From: Streptomyces sp. ALI-76-A
GTDB taxonomy: Bacteria; Actinomycetota; Actinomycetes; Streptomycetales; Streptomycetaceae
Direction of reading: 5' to 3'
DNA length: 64,000 bases
Assembly: GCF_030287445.1 (NCBI RefSeq)
Contig: NZ_JASVWB010000002.1
Span: 1,736,001 to 1,800,000 of the forward strand
Below the pieces are notes generated by a model that made no database searches, was not told the DNA's origin, and saw only the letters and a program-made list of their open reading frames with translations. Each line of letters starts with the position of its first letter. The first letter of the stretch is position 1. Both the position numbers and the translations under genes were made by a program. Positions 7,860-15,558 of this stretch are shown here, piece by piece.

Positions 7860-8869
7860 CCGCCGTCCAGTTGTTGATCGGTCTGGCGACCCTCGTCGTC
7901 AACGCGTTCTTCGTGGGCGCCGAGTTCGCCCTGATCTCCGTGCGCCGCAGCCAGGTCGAGCCGTACGCCGAGGAGGGCGACCGACGGGCCAAGAGCGTGC
8001 TGTGGGGGCTCCAGCACGTGTCCGCGCTGATGGCGGCCGCGCAGCTCGGCATCACGCTGTGCACCCTGATCCTGGGTGTGGTGGCCGAGCCGGCGATCGC
8101 GCATCTGCTGGAGCCGGCGTTCCACGCGGTGGGTGTGCCCGAGGGCGCCGGACACGCGGTGTCCTTCGTGATCGCGCTGACCCTGGCGACGTATCTGCAC
8201 ATGCTGCTCGGCGAGATGGTGCCGAAGAACATCGCGCTCGCGGAGCCGGTGCGCAGCGCGCTGCTGCTCGGACCGCCGCTGGTCGCCCTGTCCCGTGCGC
8301 TGCGCCCGGTGATCTTCACCATCAACGCCTTCGCGAACGCCCTGCTGAAGCTGCTCCGGGTGGAGACCCGGGACGAGGTCGCGGCCACGTTCTCGGACGC
8401 CGAGCTGGCCCGGATCGTGCGCGACTCCGGCGAGGCGGGGCTGATCGACGACCGCGCGCAGGAGCGGCTGCGGGACGCGCTGGAGCTGGGCCGCAGGCCG
8501 GTACGGGACGTGGTGCTTCCGCTGGACGCCGTCGCCTACGTGTATCTGGGGGTCACCCCCGAGCAGCTGGAGGTGCTGTCGGCCGAGACCGGCTACTCCC
8601 GCTTCCCGGTCGTCGACGAGGGCCGCCGCATCATCGGCTACCTGCACGTCAAGGACGCCCTGGACAAGACTCCGCGGGAGCTGCCGTTCCAGCTGCGGGA
8701 CATGCGCCCCATCGCCCGCGTGCGGGAGAGCACACCCCTGGACGACGTCCTCACGGCGATGCGGGGCAGCCGTACGCACCTGGCGGCCGTGCTGGGCGTG
8801 GACGGGCGGCTCACCGGCCTGGTGACCATGGAGGACGTGCTGCGGGAGCTGTTCGGTCAGCGGACCTGA
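7856..8869 (+). CDS. CNNM/CorC-type membrane protein lacking the HlyC domain
   Basis: Paralogue of the preceding gene, 337 residues, starting with a GTG inside a 4-nt GTGA overlap. It has the DUF21 membrane domain (TLVVNAFFVGAEFALISVRR, ALTLATYLHMLLGEMVPKNIALAEP) and a CBS pair (RPVRDVVLPLDAV, SRFPVVDEGRRIIGYLHVKD, THLAAVLGVDGRLTGLVTMED), but it stops right after the second CBS repeat and has no CorC_HlyC domain. The pair of one full-length and one short protein is common in actinobacteria and suggests a heterodimer, which is inference. An ion-transport role is likely and its substrate is not proven. Confidence 0.92.
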   Translation: MTAVQLLIGLATLVVNAFFVGAEFALISVRRSQVEPYAEEGDRRAKSVLWGLQHVSALMAAAQLGITLCTLILGVVAEPAIAHLLEPAFHAVGVPEGAGHAVSFVIALTLATYLHMLLGEMVPKNIALAEPVRSALLLGPPLVALSRALRPVIFTINAFANALLKLLRVETRDEVAATFSDAELARIVRDSGEAGLIDDRAQERLRDALELGRRPVRDVVLPLDAVAYVYLGVTPEQLEVLSAETGYSRFPVVDEGRRIIGYLHVKDALDKTPRELPFQLRDMRPIARVRESTPLDDVLTAMRGSRTHLAAVLGVDGRLTGLVTMEDVLRELFGQRT

Positions 8870-8920
8870 GCCCCGGCGCGGGCACTCCGGGCCGACCGAC
8901 CGCTGGGTATGCCGCCCGGG

Positions 8921-8926
8921 TAGCAT
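8921..8926 (+). promoter_or_regulatory. -10 hexamer for a leaderless SGNH hydrolase transcript
   Basis: TAGCAT lies 10 nt before the ATG at 8937 and no ribosome-binding sequence is present between them, the arrangement of a leaderless Streptomyces mRNA. No good -35 is seen. Confidence 0.5.
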
Positions 8927-8936
8927 CTCTGGCGCC

Positions 8937-9731
8937 ATGCAGACGAACCCCACTCACACCAGCCTGGTCGCGGTCGGCGACTCCTTCACCGAGGGCATGT
9001 CGGACCTGCTGCCGGACGGCACCTACCGCGGCTGGGCCGACCTCCTCGCCGGGCGGATGGCGGCCCACTCCCCCGGCTTCCGGTACGCGAACCTCGCGGT
9101 GCGCGGCAAGCTGATCGAGCAGATCGTCGCCGAGCAGGTCGACGTGGCCGCGTCCATGCAGGCCGACGTGGTCACGCTGGTCGGCGGGCTCAACGACACC
9201 CTGCGCCCCAAGTGCGACATGGGGCGGGTGCGCTCGCTGCTCACGGAGGCCGTGGAGCGGCTCGCCCCCTCCTGCAAGCAGCTGGTGCTGATGCGCAGCC
9301 CGGGCCGCCAGGGCCCGGTCCTGGAACGGTTCCGGCCGCGCATGGAGGAGCTGTTCGAGATCGTCGACGGCCTCGCCCAGCGGCACGGCGCGCTCCTGGT
9401 CGACCTGTACGGGGCGCCCTCGCTCGGCGACCCGCGCGTGTGGGACGTGGACCGGCTGCATCTGACGGCCGAGGGCCACCGCAGGGTCGCGGAGGCGGTG
9501 TGGCAGGGGCTCGGGTACGAGCCCGAGGACACCGAGTGGCGCACTCCCCTGCCCCTGACCCCGCCGCCGGGATGGGCCGCGCGCCGGGTCGCCGACGTGC
9601 GCTTCGCCCGGCAGCACCTGCTGCCGTGGATAGGCCGCCGGCTGACGGGCCGCTCCTCGGGCGACGGCCTGCCCCCGAAGCGGCCCGACCTGCTGCCGTA
9701 CGAGCGGTCTCACGAGCGGCCCGCGGAGTGA
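8937..9731 (+). CDS. SGNH/GDSL-family hydrolase
   Basis: Esterase/lipase-like hydrolase of 264 residues. Block I is GDSFTEG (Ser16 nucleophile), the oxyanion-hole Gly lies in VRGKL, block III is GGLNDT (about 82-87) and block V is DRLHLTAEGH (Asp171, His174), so a full Ser-Asp-His set is visible. There is no signal peptide, so it acts in the cytoplasm. The C-terminal 60 residues (PLPLTPPPGWAARRVADVRFAR...) are an extension seen in actinobacterial members and end in a polar tail. Substrate unknown. The stop codon lies inside the first copy of a 21-nt direct repeat. Confidence 0.9.
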   Translation: MQTNPTHTSLVAVGDSFTEGMSDLLPDGTYRGWADLLAGRMAAHSPGFRYANLAVRGKLIEQIVAEQVDVAASMQADVVTLVGGLNDTLRPKCDMGRVRSLLTEAVERLAPSCKQLVLMRSPGRQGPVLERFRPRMEELFEIVDGLAQRHGALLVDLYGAPSLGDPRVWDVDRLHLTAEGHRRVAEAVWQGLGYEPEDTEWRTPLPLTPPPGWAARRVADVRFARQHLLPWIGRRLTGRSSGDGLPPKRPDLLPYERSHERPAE

Positions 9732-9858
9732 CCGTCCCGGCGGGCGGGGTGACCGTCCCGGCGGTCGGGCGGGCGGGGGCCGGGCCGTCGTGAAAGCCGC
9801 CGGTGCAGGCGCGGGCCGGACTGCCGGTGGAGCCGGACTGCCAGTGGCAGCCGGACTG
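9729..9858 (+). repeat. Short direct repeats upstream of purB
   Basis: Two copies of a 21-nt unit beginning GTGACCGTCCCGGCGG start at 9729 and 9750. Three copies of GCCGGACTG with a 17-18 nt period start at about 9815, 9832 and 9850. Nothing else is seen in this spacer before the purB operator region. Confidence 0.6.
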
Positions 9859-9862
9859 TTCT

Positions 9863-9878
9863 TCGTAGGTTCCTACGA
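9863..9878. promoter_or_regulatory. Palindrome upstream of purB
   Basis: Perfect inverted repeat TCGTAGG-TT-CCTACGA about 36 nt before the purB -10 hexamer. Its position near or just upstream of the -35 region suits a regulator binding site; the regulator is unknown. Confidence 0.45.
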
Positions 9879-9913
9879 GCCCACCCGTGGCTCCGGCCTG
9901 CAGGAAGCGCCAG

Positions 9914-9919
9914 TAGACT
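9914..9919 (+). promoter_or_regulatory. -10 hexamer of a leaderless purB transcript
   Basis: TAGACT is 8 nt before the GTG at 9928; there is no Shine-Dalgarno sequence, so transcription probably starts at or next to the start codon. This spacing also argues against the longer N-terminus open to 9790. Confidence 0.6.
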
Positions 9920-9927
9920 CCGTACAC

Positions 9928-11370
9928 GTGACTTCCGCTCCCGCCAAGCCCCGCATCCCGAACGTCCTCGCCGGACGCTACGCCTCCGCCGAGCTCGCCA
10001 CGCTCTGGTCGCCCGAGCAGAAGGTGAGGCTGGAGCGTCAGCTCTGGCTCGCCGTGCTGAAGGCGCAGAAGGACCTGGGGATCGAGGTGCCGGACGCGGC
10101 GATCGCCGACTACGAGCGCGTCCTGGACCAGGTGGACCTCGCCTCCGTCGCCGAGCGCGAGAAGGTCACGCGGCACGACGTGAAGGCGCGGATCGAGGAG
10201 TTCAACGACCTCGCCGGGCACGAGCACGTGCACAAGGGCATGACGTCCCGCGACCTCACCGAGAACGTCGAGCAGTTGCAGATCCGGCTCTCGCTGGAGC
10301 TGGTGCGCGACCGCACGGTGGCCGTCCTCGCCCGCCTGGGCAAGCTGGCCGGTGAGTACGGCGAGCTGGTCATGGCGGGCCGCTCGCACAACGTGGCCGC
10401 GCAGGCCACCACCCTCGGCAAGCGGTTCGCGACCGCGGCCGACGAGCTGCTCGTGGCGTACGCCCGGGTCGAGGAGCTGCTCGGCCGCTACCCGCTGCGC
10501 GGCATCAAGGGCCCGGTGGGCACGGCGCAGGACATGCTGGACCTGCTGGGCGGGGACGCGGGCAAGCTCGCGGAGCTGGAGCAGCGGATCGCCGGGCACC
10601 TGGGCTTCTCGCAGGCGTTCACCTCGGTCGGCCAGGTGTACCCGCGGTCCCTCGACTACGAGGTCGTCACCGCGCTGGTGCAGGTGGCCGCCGCGCCCTC
10701 GTCGCTGGCCAAGACGATCCGGCTGATGGCCGGGCACGAGCTGGTCACCGAGGGCTTCAAGCCGGGCCAGGTCGGTTCGTCCGCGATGCCGCACAAGATG
10801 AACACCCGCTCCTGCGAGCGCGTCAACGGGCTCATGGTGATCCTGCGCGGCTACGCCTCGATGACCGGTGAGCTGGCGGGCGACCAGTGGAACGAGGGTG
10901 ACGTGTCCTGCTCGGTGGTGCGCCGGGTGGCCCTCCCCGACGCGTTCTTCGCCCTGGACGGCCTGCTGGAGACGTTCCTGACCGTGCTCGACGAGTTCGG
11001 CGCGTTCCCCGCCGTCGTCGCCCGCGAGCTGGACCGCTACCTGCCGTTCCTCGCCACCACCAAGGTGCTGATGGGCGCGGTGCGCGCGGGTGTCGGCCGT
11101 GAGGTGGCGCACGAGGCGATCAAGGAGAACGCGGTCGCCTCCGCGCTGGCGATGCGCGAGCAGGGCGCCGAGCGCAACGAGCTCCTCGACAAGCTCGCCG
11201 CCGACGAACGCCTTCCGCTGGGCCGCGCCGAGCTGGACGCGCTGATGGCCGACAAGCTGTCCTTCACGGGCGCGGCGGCCGACCAGGTCGGTGCCGTGGT
11301 CGGCCGGATCGAGGAGATCGCGAAGCAGCACCCCGAGGCCGCGGGCTACACCCCCGGAGCGATCCTCTGA
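9928..11370 (+). CDS. purB: Adenylosuccinate lyase
   Basis: Splits SAICAR to AICAR plus fumarate and adenylosuccinate to AMP plus fumarate, two steps of purine synthesis, as a cytoplasmic homotetramer. The 480-residue protein has the fumarase/aspartase superfamily layout: HEHVHKGMTSRDLTEN near residue 100, SHNVAAQATTLGKRFA with the catalytic His (about 153), and the signature loop GSSAMPHKMNTRSCE (about 285-299). It carries the C-terminal helical domain typical of the ADSL_C type. The start is set at GTG 9928, where MTSAPAKPRIPNVLAGRYAS begins; upstream in-frame sequence is repetitive and non-protein-like. The DNA glycosylase gene follows with a 4-nt overlap. Confidence 0.96.
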   Translation: MTSAPAKPRIPNVLAGRYASAELATLWSPEQKVRLERQLWLAVLKAQKDLGIEVPDAAIADYERVLDQVDLASVAEREKVTRHDVKARIEEFNDLAGHEHVHKGMTSRDLTENVEQLQIRLSLELVRDRTVAVLARLGKLAGEYGELVMAGRSHNVAAQATTLGKRFATAADELLVAYARVEELLGRYPLRGIKGPVGTAQDMLDLLGGDAGKLAELEQRIAGHLGFSQAFTSVGQVYPRSLDYEVVTALVQVAAAPSSLAKTIRLMAGHELVTEGFKPGQVGSSAMPHKMNTRSCERVNGLMVILRGYASMTGELAGDQWNEGDVSCSVVRRVALPDAFFALDGLLETFLTVLDEFGAFPAVVARELDRYLPFLATTKVLMGAVRAGVGREVAHEAIKENAVASALAMREQGAERNELLDKLAADERLPLGRAELDALMADKLSFTGAAADQVGAVVGRIEEIAKQHPEAAGYTPGAIL

Positions 11371-11915
11371 CCCGCTTCACTCCCGAGGAACTGGAGGCCG
11401 CCCGCGACCGTCTCGTGCCGGACGTCGTCGCGGACGGTCTCCTAGTGCTGTTCTGCGGCATCAACCCCGGCCTGATGACCGCCGCGACGGGCCACCACTT
11501 CGCCCGCCCCGGCAACCGGTTCTGGCCGGTGCTGCATCTGTCCGGGTTCACCCCGAGGCTCCTGAAGCCGTCCGAGCAGCGGGAGTTGCTGTCGTACGGC
11601 CTCGGCATCACCAACGTCGTGGCGCGGGCGACCGCGCGGGCCGACGAGCTGAGCGCGGAGGAGTACCGGGAGGGCGGGCGGCTGCTCGCCCTCAAGGTGG
11701 CGAAGTTGCGGCCACGCTGGCTGGCCGTGGTCGGGGTGACCGCCTACCGAGCCGCCTTCGACGACCGCAAGGCACAGGTGGGCCCGCAGGAACGGACGAT
11801 CGGCGGCACGCGCGTGTGGGTGCTGCCGAACCCGAGCGGGCTGAACGCGCACTGGACCGCGCGGACGATGGCGGACGAGTTCGCGCGACTGCGGACGGCG
11901 GCCGAGAACGGCTAA
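11367..11915 (+). CDS. mug: G/U mismatch-specific DNA glycosylase (Mug/TDG family)
   Basis: Removes uracil (and possibly thymine or ethenocytosine) from mismatches with G. The motif FCGINPGL and the closing VLPNPSGLNAHW match the E. coli Mug active-site and intercalation motifs, and GHHFARPGNRFWPVL fits the family. The start is debatable. A CTG at 11367 forms a CTGA overlap with the purB stop, has GGAG 7 nt upstream, and adds the plausible TRFTPEELEAARDRL segment. A GTG at 11415 gives an E. coli-like length but has no spaced ribosome site. I prefer 11367. The stop TAA is the right part of the CTAA that opens the decayed palindromic element. Confidence 0.88.
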   Translation: MTRFTPEELEAARDRLVPDVVADGLLVLFCGINPGLMTAATGHHFARPGNRFWPVLHLSGFTPRLLKPSEQRELLSYGLGITNVVARATARADELSAEEYREGGRLLALKVAKLRPRWLAVVGVTAYRAAFDDRKAQVGPQERTIGGTRVWVLPNPSGLNAHWTARTMADEFARLRTAAENG

Positions 11916-12110
11916 GGGCCGCGATGGATCTCCGTGGGAGAAGGAGCGGTGCGCGCTCCCGGTGTGCCGGGCGGAAGTCCTCGTCCTTACTGGACGACGT
12001 ACGCGGGCTTTCGCCGGTGCGGCGAGTGGGGGGTATCTCCCACGCCCTTGAGGCGGTGGGGAGCGTGCCGGGCGTCGTGACGGGGCCGACGGCGCCTGCC
12101 GCGGCACGCT
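11912..12110. mobile_element. MITE-like palindromic element, copy 2 (decayed)
   Basis: Related to the element at 6195-6363. It begins CTAAGGGCCGCG inside the stop codon of the glycosylase gene, shares AAGGAGCGG, GGAAGTCCTCGT, GGGCTTTCGCCGGTGCGG and GTGCCGGGCGTCGTGACGGGG with copy 1, and ends near CTGCCGCGGCAC. It carries an extra segment of about 30 nt (12020-12060), and the outer terminal match is lost on the right (CACGCT where copy 1 has CACTAG). It lies between convergent genes and can fold into a long stem. Confidence 0.7.
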
Positions 12111-12149
12111 GCCGGACAGGACCGCCATGCCGTGTTCCTGGCGAACGGG

Positions 12150-12596
12150 TCATGGCGGGTCGGTGTCCGTGACGACGGCGAGCAGGTGGACCTCGTCGTC
12201 CAGGTCGCGGTCCGTGACACCGAGGGCGAGCCAGCGGTCCGTGCCGGGGGGCTGCCAGAGGTTCACCTCGTCCACCAGCGCGCTGACGGTGGCCCAGGGC
12301 TCCGGTATCAGTTCGCCGCGATCGATGCGCACGACGACCGTCCCCATCCACCACGGTGGCTGCTGCTCGCCCCAACGGGCGTTCAGCATCAGGGACATGT
12401 GCTCCTTGAGGGCGTGGAAGTCCTCCACGGCCGGCAGCCGCCGCGCGACGTCGTCCGCCGGCAGCTCGTGACTCGCCGCCAACGACTCGATGCGGAATCC
12501 GGGGCCCGCCATGAACGCCTCGGACTCGCCGTGCGCCGCGGCGAGATCCCCGGTGCACAGCGAGTCGATCCTGGCGAGGTACGTCGCACTGTCCAT
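12150..12596 (-). CDS. Conserved hypothetical protein
   Basis: I do not recognise a characterised family. The 148-residue product is acidic and soluble, starting MDSATYLARIDSLCTGDLAA, with VNLWQPPGTDRWLALGVTDRDLDDEVHLLAVVTD at the end and no membrane segment or Cys cluster. The codon pattern is normal for the window. ATG 12596 is chosen because GGAG lies just upstream; a TTG 30 nt further out would bring in a rare TTA leucine codon. It is convergent with the glycosylase gene, with the decayed palindrome between them. Confidence 0.7.
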   Translation of the reverse strand: MDSATYLARIDSLCTGDLAAAHGESEAFMAGPGFRIESLAASHELPADDVARRLPAVEDFHALKEHMSLMLNARWGEQQPPWWMGTVVVRIDRGELIPEPWATVSALVDEVNLWQPPGTDRWLALGVTDRDLDDEVHLLAVVTDTDPP

Positions 12597-13027
12597 GTGC
12601 TCCAGTAAACCGGCCGCCACTGACAATTGGCGGTCCGTCAGGCGACAGCGGGGCGCGGGCGCCGGACGTGCCCCTGCCGGCCCGGCGGACGGAGCGGGCG
12701 GCGGAGGCGCTGCGGGGGACGGTCATGGCCCGGGGAGGGGGACGGGACGCGGACGGGACGGAGACGGAGACGGGTGTCGGCGACCGTCGGGGTGGCCGCC
12801 GCCCGGCTGGTCCTCGGGACCGGGACGGTGACGGTGACGGCGCGGGTGAGCGCCGCCCCGGCGGAGCTGGGTCACGCGAGCGCCGCGCAGACCTGATCGC
12901 CGGGTACGCGTCGGGGTTCGTCGCACCCGCGTGAGCAGGCCGCGGCGGGGACGGCGGGCGCGGTGGTGGGCGGCCGGGGGACGCGGTGGCGGGGGCGGCC
13001 TGGGGAGGCGGTGGTGAGTGGCAGGCC

Positions 13028-13149
13028 AACGCGGTGGCGGGGCGGTGGGGACGCGTTGATGCGTGGCCGGCGAACGCGGTGGCGGGGCGGTGGGGACGCG
13101 TTGATGCGTGGCCGGCGAACGCGGTGGCGGGGCGGTGGGGACGCGGTCG
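13028..13149 (+). repeat. 45-bp tandem repeat, 2.7 copies
   Basis: Units starting AACGCGGTGGCGGGGCGG begin at 13028, 13073 and 13118. The first two are essentially identical over 45 nt, including CGTTGATGCGTGGCC; the third is partial and diverges after GGGACGCG at 13145. The period is divisible by 3, so translated frames show a repeated peptide, but nothing else suggests coding. Confidence 0.8.
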
Positions 13150-13241
13150 GCAGGGACGGACGACCGGCCGGCCGGAGGCCGTCGGCACAGGCGGTGGCCG
13201 TCCCGCGTGGCCCGGCACTCGCCGGGGCCCGCCGCGCCGAG

Positions 13242-13247
13242 TACGAT
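13242..13247 (+). promoter_or_regulatory. Probable -10 hexamer of the ROK regulator gene
   Basis: TACGAT lies 35 nt upstream of the GGAGG-supported TTG start. A -35 is not clear in the G+C-rich flank. Confidence 0.4.
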
Positions 13248-13282
13248 CCGGCCCACACGCGCACGAGCAGGGAGGACGGACG

Positions 13283-14440
13283 TTGGGGCGGCTGACCGGC
13301 GGGGATCCCTCGCTGCTGCGAAGGATCAATTCCGCGGTGGTGCTGCACGCGCTGCGTGCCACGGACTGCGCGACACTGACCGAGATCACCCGGGTGACGG
13401 GTCTGTCCCGGCCGACGGTCGAGGGTGTCGTCGAGGGACTCATCGAGGTGGGCTACGTCGTCGAGAAGGCGGCCGACGAGAGTGTCGTCCGACGTCAGGG
13501 GCGGCCCGCACGACGGTTCCGGTTCCGGGCCGAGGCCGGTCATCTGCTGGGCCTGGAGATCGGGGCGCACCGCGTCGCCGCGCTCCTGTCCGACCTGGAC
13601 GGCCGGATCATCGGCGCGCAGGCCAAGGACGTGGACGAGACCGCGTCGGCGGACGAGCGGCTGGAGCGGCTGCGGACCGCGGTGGCCGAGCTGCTGCGCC
13701 GGGCCGGAGTCGCCCGCGGCTCCCTGCGCGCGGTGGGTGTCGGTACGCCGGGGATCGTGGAGGCGGACGGCACCGTCCGGCTGGGCACCGCGCTGCCGGA
13801 GTGGACGGGGCTGCGCCTGGGTGAACGGCTGAGCCGGTCCTTCAAGTGCCCGGTCCTGGTGGAGAACGACGCCAACGCCGCCGCGGTCGCCGAGCACTGG
13901 AAGGGCTCCGCGACCGAGTCCGACGACGTGGTGTTCGTCCTGGCCGGGCTGAGCCCGGGCGCCGGCGCCCTGATCGGCGGGCGGCTGCACCGGGGGTACG
14001 GCGGAGCCGCCGGTGAGATCGGGGCGCTCCATCTGCTGGGCCGGGAGGCGACTCCGGAGACGCTGCTGTCCACCACGGACGAGCCGCTGCACCCGCTCGA
14101 CGAGCAGGCGGTGGCCAAGGTCTTCGCGCAGGCCCGCGAGGGCGACCAGCGGGCCCGCGCGGCCGTGGACCGCTTCATCCACCGGCTGGTGCACGACGTG
14201 GCGGCGCTGGTGCTGGCCCTGGATCCGGAGCTGGTCGTGATCGGCGGCTGGGCGGCCGGCCTGGACGGCGTACTGGAGCCGCTGCGACGGGAGTTGGACC
14301 GCTACTGCCTGCGCCCTCCGAAGGTCGCCCTGTCCCTCCTGGGCGAGGCCGCCGTGGCGACCGGCGCGCTGCGGCTGGCCCTCGACCACGTGGAGGAGCA
14401 ACTGTTCGCGGTGGAGGGCACGGTGACGGCCCGCCGCTGA
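13283..14440 (+). CDS. ROK family transcriptional regulator
   Basis: 385 residues. An N-terminal winged HTH (LLRRINSAVVLHALRATDCATLTEITRVTGLSRPTVEGVVEGL, about residues 10-55) is joined to a ROK domain. The sugar-kinase fold shows LLGLEIGAHRVAALLSDLDG, VGVGTPGIVEADG and VLVENDANAAAVAEHW. The usual ROK zinc motif CxCGxxGC and the preceding GH are absent; the position reads GEIGALHLLGREATPETLLS, so this protein probably has no structural zinc and may sense a ligand without kinase activity. The TTG start at 13283 has GGAGG 7 nt upstream; in-frame sequence before it is the 45-bp repeat region and is not protein. Its target operon is not evident next door. Confidence 0.9.
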   Translation: MGRLTGGDPSLLRRINSAVVLHALRATDCATLTEITRVTGLSRPTVEGVVEGLIEVGYVVEKAADESVVRRQGRPARRFRFRAEAGHLLGLEIGAHRVAALLSDLDGRIIGAQAKDVDETASADERLERLRTAVAELLRRAGVARGSLRAVGVGTPGIVEADGTVRLGTALPEWTGLRLGERLSRSFKCPVLVENDANAAAVAEHWKGSATESDDVVFVLAGLSPGAGALIGGRLHRGYGGAAGEIGALHLLGREATPETLLSTTDEPLHPLDEQAVAKVFAQAREGDQRARAAVDRFIHRLVHDVAALVLALDPELVVIGGWAAGLDGVLEPLRRELDRYCLRPPKVALSLLGEAAVATGALRLALDHVEEQLFAVEGTVTARR

Positions 14441-14658
14441 GGCGGGTCGGTCCTGTGACGGTGGGCTGCCGGTACGGCCACCCGGTCCCCGTCCGACCGG
14501 TACCAGCCGGTCCGCAACCGTCGGCCCTGCAACCCGGCACCCGTCGCAAGGGCAACCGTCAGCCCGGCACCATCGGTCCGGTACCGGACGACCCGGTACC
14601 GGTTGGCCGGCAGCCGGCTGTCGCCCGGCCCGACGAGCGCGGACGTGGTCTGCGGTGG
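14441..14658. other. Gene-free spacer rich in CCGGTACC motifs
   Basis: Lies between two convergent genes (ROK and GntR). It contains four CCGGTAC-type motifs (about 14473, 14500, 14575, 14595), two of them in the palindromic context GGTCCGGTACCGG and CCCGGTACCGG. The same GACCGGTACCAGCC wording recurs at 43230-43290. Hairpins from GGTACC palindromes could aid termination. No gene is seen. Confidence 0.5.
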
Positions 14659-15420
14659 TCAGGAGGCCCGGCGCTCCGGGTCCTGGTGGATCTCCACGCC
14701 GCCGGAGTCCCCGAAGGTCAGCCGGCAGGTGTCCGCCCGGTACGTGGCGACGGAGAGCGCGGCGGTGCGGCCGGCGGCGAGGTAACGGGTGGTGACGACG
14801 AGGACGGGCGCCCCCGGGAGCCGGTCCAGCTCCTTCGCGTCGTCCGCGCGGGCGGACCCGAGTTCGACGGCGCTCTCCTGGCCCTCCAGCTCCAGCCGCT
14901 GGAGCTCGCGCAGCACGGCACGCGCGCGTGCGGCTCCGGACGGCGCGTCTATGGCCGACAGCTCGGGCACCGCCGACTCCGCGATGTAGAGCAGCTCGGC
15001 GGCGACGGGCTGGCCGTGGGTCGTGCGCGAACGGCGGACCGTGTGCACGCGCTGGTCCTCACCGGTCTCCAGGGCGGCGGCGACGGCCGCGGGCGGCACG
15101 TCCAGGGTGCAGTCGACGGGCTGCCAGACGTCCCCGGCCGCGCCCGGCCAGTCGTGCTGCTCCGTGCCGACGGCCACGCCCACGCGCGGCGGGGCGACGG
15201 TCGTACCGACACCGCGGCGGCGCTGGAGCCTGCCCTCCAGTTCCAGCTGTTCCAGCGCCTGGCGGAGCGTGGCGCGGGCGACACCGAAGCGAGCGGCGAG
15301 GTCGCGCTCGTTGGGCAGGATCTCGCCCACGGAGAATTCGGAGTCCAGTGCCTCCGTGAGCACCGTCTTGAGATGCCAGTACTTCGGTTCCGGCACCGTT
15401 TCCAGCTGCGTGGTCCCCAC
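14659..15420 (-). CDS. GntR family regulator with UTRA domain (HutC subfamily)
   Basis: 253-residue repressor. The winged helix is clear: YWHLKTVLTEALDSEFSVGEILPNERDLAARFGVARATLRQALEQLELEGRLQRRRGVGT (about 14-72). The C-terminal UTRA ligand-binding fold follows (VHTVRRSRTTHGQPVAAELLYI, VLVVTTRYLAAGRTAALSVATYRADTCRLTF). HutC-type regulators sense small metabolites such as sugar phosphates or amino acids; the ligand here is not predictable. The GTG start has GGAGG 7 nt upstream. It is transcribed away from an AT-rich upstream region that may hold its own operator, and no adjacent transporter or catabolic gene points to a regulon. Confidence 0.9.
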   Translation of the reverse strand: MGTTQLETVPEPKYWHLKTVLTEALDSEFSVGEILPNERDLAARFGVARATLRQALEQLELEGRLQRRRGVGTTVAPPRVGVAVGTEQHDWPGAAGDVWQPVDCTLDVPPAAVAAALETGEDQRVHTVRRSRTTHGQPVAAELLYIAESAVPELSAIDAPSGAARARAVLRELQRLELEGQESAVELGSARADDAKELDRLPGAPVLVVTTRYLAAGRTAALSVATYRADTCRLTFGDSGGVEIHQDPERRAS

Positions 15421-15439
15421 CCTGTCCTCCGCAATCGCC

Positions 15440-15510
15440 GTGATCCGGCGGCTTTTTAACGCCCTTGTTTATTAAAGGTTGTTGCACTTCTCTGCGACCA
15501 TAGGACGGCC
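15440..15510 (-). promoter_or_regulatory. AT-rich promoter/operator region of the GntR gene
   Basis: Within a G+C-rich background this spacer carries TTTTTAACGCCC and TTTATTAAAGG, with TTTAA/TTAAA arms 13 nt apart on the minus strand and TTGTTTATTAAAGG in plus orientation. Such AT-rich imperfect dyads are typical places for autoregulatory GntR binding. The exact promoter elements cannot be fixed. Confidence 0.4.
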
Positions 15511-15558
15511 CCCACCCTTGGTCAAGACCAATCCGGGCGGTTCGGGGCACCCAGGATC

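Larger units (their letters stand above)
12597..13282. other. 686-nt stretch without a supported gene
   Basis: All six frames are open over long distances only because the DNA is extremely G-rich. Peptides are Gly/Arg/Asp low complexity (for example GDGDGDGAGERR). A fragment near 12880-12930 reads LIAGYASGFVAP and could be a gene relic, but I cannot assign it. The right part holds a 45-bp tandem repeat and the ROK promoter. Confidence 0.5.
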
